From Nitrososphaerota archaeon (GTDB lineage Archaea; Thermoproteota; Nitrososphaeria; Nitrososphaerales; UBA57), in assembly GCA_022572285.1 (NCBI GenBank), contig JACZWF010000102.1, positions 1 to 5,876 on the forward strand: DNA of 5,876 bases. The letters run 5' to 3'. A program made the position numbers and the translations under genes. Positions 5,175-5,876 of the stretch are shown here, in pieces. Position 1 is the stretch's first letter. Every line of letters starts with the position of its first letter. Under the pieces are notes generated by a model. The model worked only from the letters and a program-made list of their open reading frames with translations, was not told where the DNA came from and did not search any database.

Positions 5175-5468
5175 ATGCCACTCGACGATAAGGATCTCCT
5201 ACAATCCAATTCCATAATACTTGTCGGTATTCTTATCCTAGCTGGCATCGGTGCGGCAGAAGGTGCTGTTCAAGTAATTTCGGTAGCTCTTATGTCAGCT
5301 ATCTTATTTGCCATCTCCTCCCTTATTCTTCTCTTTGAGACACCTGCTAGGAGCTCGGAGTCTCGCAGTTACAGATTCCGTCAGCTCGCATATGCATTAA
5401 GCGCGGTTGGCTTCATCTCGATTATAATTGGCATGTTCGTTCTCATGATGGAATTTAGTGATTTATGA
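5175..5468 (+). CDS. Small three-helix membrane protein of unknown function
   Basis: This is a 97-residue protein I cannot assign to a family. It has a short acidic N-terminus (MPLDDKDLLQ) and hydrophobic helices near 13-29, 31-54 and 71-92. The loop between helices 2 and 3 is charged and serine/arginine-rich (residues 58-70), and the C-terminus is short and acidic. By the positive-inside rule the arginine-rich loop faces the cytoplasm, so the N-terminus would face out. Leaderless promoter spacing supports the ATG at 5175. It ends 18 nt before the ScyD/ScyE-like frame, so the two are probably co-transcribed. It is divergent from the CPBP protease gene; a functional link to it is possible but nothing in the sequence shows one. 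Confidence 0.68.
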   Translation: MPLDDKDLLQSNSIILVGILILAGIGAAEGAVQVISVALMSAILFAISSLILLFETPARSSESRSYRFRQLAYALSAVGFISIIIGMFVLMMEFSDL

Positions 5469-5486
5469 TCGGCTGAGATCTAGATC

Positions 5487-5825
5487 ATGGTCTCCTACCT
5501 TTCTCGTGTAGTCGCGAGTGGAGTTCTCTTCGGAAGAGACAAGCCCGCGCTCATACTTCTCCTCTCTTCGATCCAACTCGTAGCTGCAAAAAAAACTTTT
5601 GTTATTCCTGACTATGAATATGCGACTCCAATCTTCGGATTGGCGGTGGGTCCGCACGGGAGTTTACTGGTAGCGGACGCAGGTGAGGGAATTGTTGAAC
5701 TCCGAAATGGCAAGTCTAAACTAATAGCCGAGCTAGCTTTCGTTACTGATATTGCACCGAAAGGCGGTAGTAAGATGTTTGCTATTACGGGCCTTGGTGG
5801 AGATCCAATTGAACCTCCACTTTGA
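5487..5825 (+). pseudogene. ScyD/ScyE-like secreted beta-propeller protein, truncated
   Basis: The frame encodes 112 residues. A signal-peptide-like stretch follows a basic segment: GRDKPALILLLSSIQLVAA at 16-34, with a likely cleavage near VAA-KK. Then comes one propeller-blade pattern, FGLAVGPHGSLLVADAGEG, at 50-68, like NHL-type repeats. Next is VTDIAPKGGSKMFAITGLGGDP at 86-107. That order of a GPxG-VADAG blade, a TDIAP turn and a GLGGDP motif is what I recall from ScyD/ScyE proteins, which are usually well over 300 residues. Here the chain stops five residues after GLGGDP, so most blades are missing. The remaining bases of the window show no clear continuation in other frames, although only 51 bases are visible. 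It is either a truncated gene or a gene broken by a frameshift just before 5825. No ribosome-binding site is evident; it follows the small membrane protein by 18 nt. Extracytoplasmic location is inferred. Confidence 0.55.
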
Positions 5826-5838
5826 ACACCCCCTGATA

Positions 5839-5849
5839 GCGCGCGCGCG
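5839..5849. repeat. GC-alternating tract (tract 6)
   Basis: GCGCGCGCGCG, preceded by TGATA, so it reads GATAGCGCGCGCGCGG. It shares GATAGCGCG with tract 1 (726-734) and GATAGCGCGCGC with tract 3 on the minus strand. It starts 13 nt after the stop codon of the truncated ScyD/ScyE-like frame. Confidence 0.75.
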
Positions 5850-5876
5850 GCTGTCCGCCATAGTATAGTCAGAGAT

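Noticed and set aside
5465..5476. ATGA stop/start overlap at the end of the small membrane protein
   Set aside because: The frame opened by this ATG ends after three codons (ATG ATC GGC TGA) and is not the frame of the downstream protein.
5588..5595. A8 run as a programmed or accidental frameshift site
   Set aside because: The sequence before it (hydrophobic signal segment) and after it (propeller blade) are in the same frame, so no shift is needed.
5463..5657. Minus-strand frame of 64 codons opposite the ScyD/ScyE-like frame
   Set aside because: The product is highly charged and unrecognisable, while the plus-strand frame shows a signal peptide and a propeller blade.
1..5876. tRNA, rRNA, CRISPR array, box C/D RNA, replication origin
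   Set aside because: I found no cloverleaf or T-loop signature, no regularly spaced direct repeats, no paired C and D boxes in the spacers and no origin-type repeat cluster.

Overview
The window looks like a piece of an archaeal chromosome from an organism I cannot place to phylum. The archaeal reading rests on four things. There is a coenzyme F420-dependent, methylene-tetrahydromethanopterin reductase (Mer)-like enzyme. There is a DUF998 membrane protein of the archaeal type and an aquaporin whose filter residues resemble archaeal AqpM. Promoters look archaeal: AT-rich TATA-like boxes sit about 25-28 nt before start codons, giving apparently leaderless genes. Two other genes instead carry Shine-Dalgarno-like sequences, so both modes of initiation seem to be used.

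Layout. 1-711 (+) is the C-terminal part of the Mer-like oxidoreductase, cut by the window edge. 747-1400 (-) is an aquaporin, convergent with it. 1613-2173 (-) is a DUF998 membrane protein, separated from the aquaporin by a 212-nt spacer with a U-rich hairpin. 2174-2439 is a divergent promoter region holding a possible minus-strand gene remnant and two GC tracts. 2440-2841 (+) is an AhpD-like carboxymuconolactone decarboxylase family protein with the complete Glu/CxxC/His site. 2842-3122 is non-coding or degenerate sequence plus the leader of the next gene. 3123-4013 (+) is a six-helix membrane protein with a likely TTG start. 4114-4893 (-) is a CPBP-family intramembrane protease. 4894-5174 is a two-way intergenic region. 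5175-5468 (+) is a small three-helix membrane protein. 5487-5825 (+) is a truncated ScyD/ScyE-like beta-propeller protein.

The genes do not form one obvious operon or pathway. Strands alternate and most genes seem to have their own promoter. Five of the eight genes encode integral membrane proteins and a sixth appears to be exported, so the region is envelope-rich, but no shared function is demonstrated.

The most unusual signal is outside the genes. Six pure GC-alternating tracts of 7-12 nt occur only between confident genes, several directly after a stop codon. In addition, the same 16-bp palindrome GGCTTACTAGTAAGCC stands on both sides of the CPBP protease gene, about 944 bp apart. I found no rRNA, tRNA, CRISPR array, transposase or integrase. 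I see no clear undescribed multi-gene system; the two dispersed sequence elements are the best leads.
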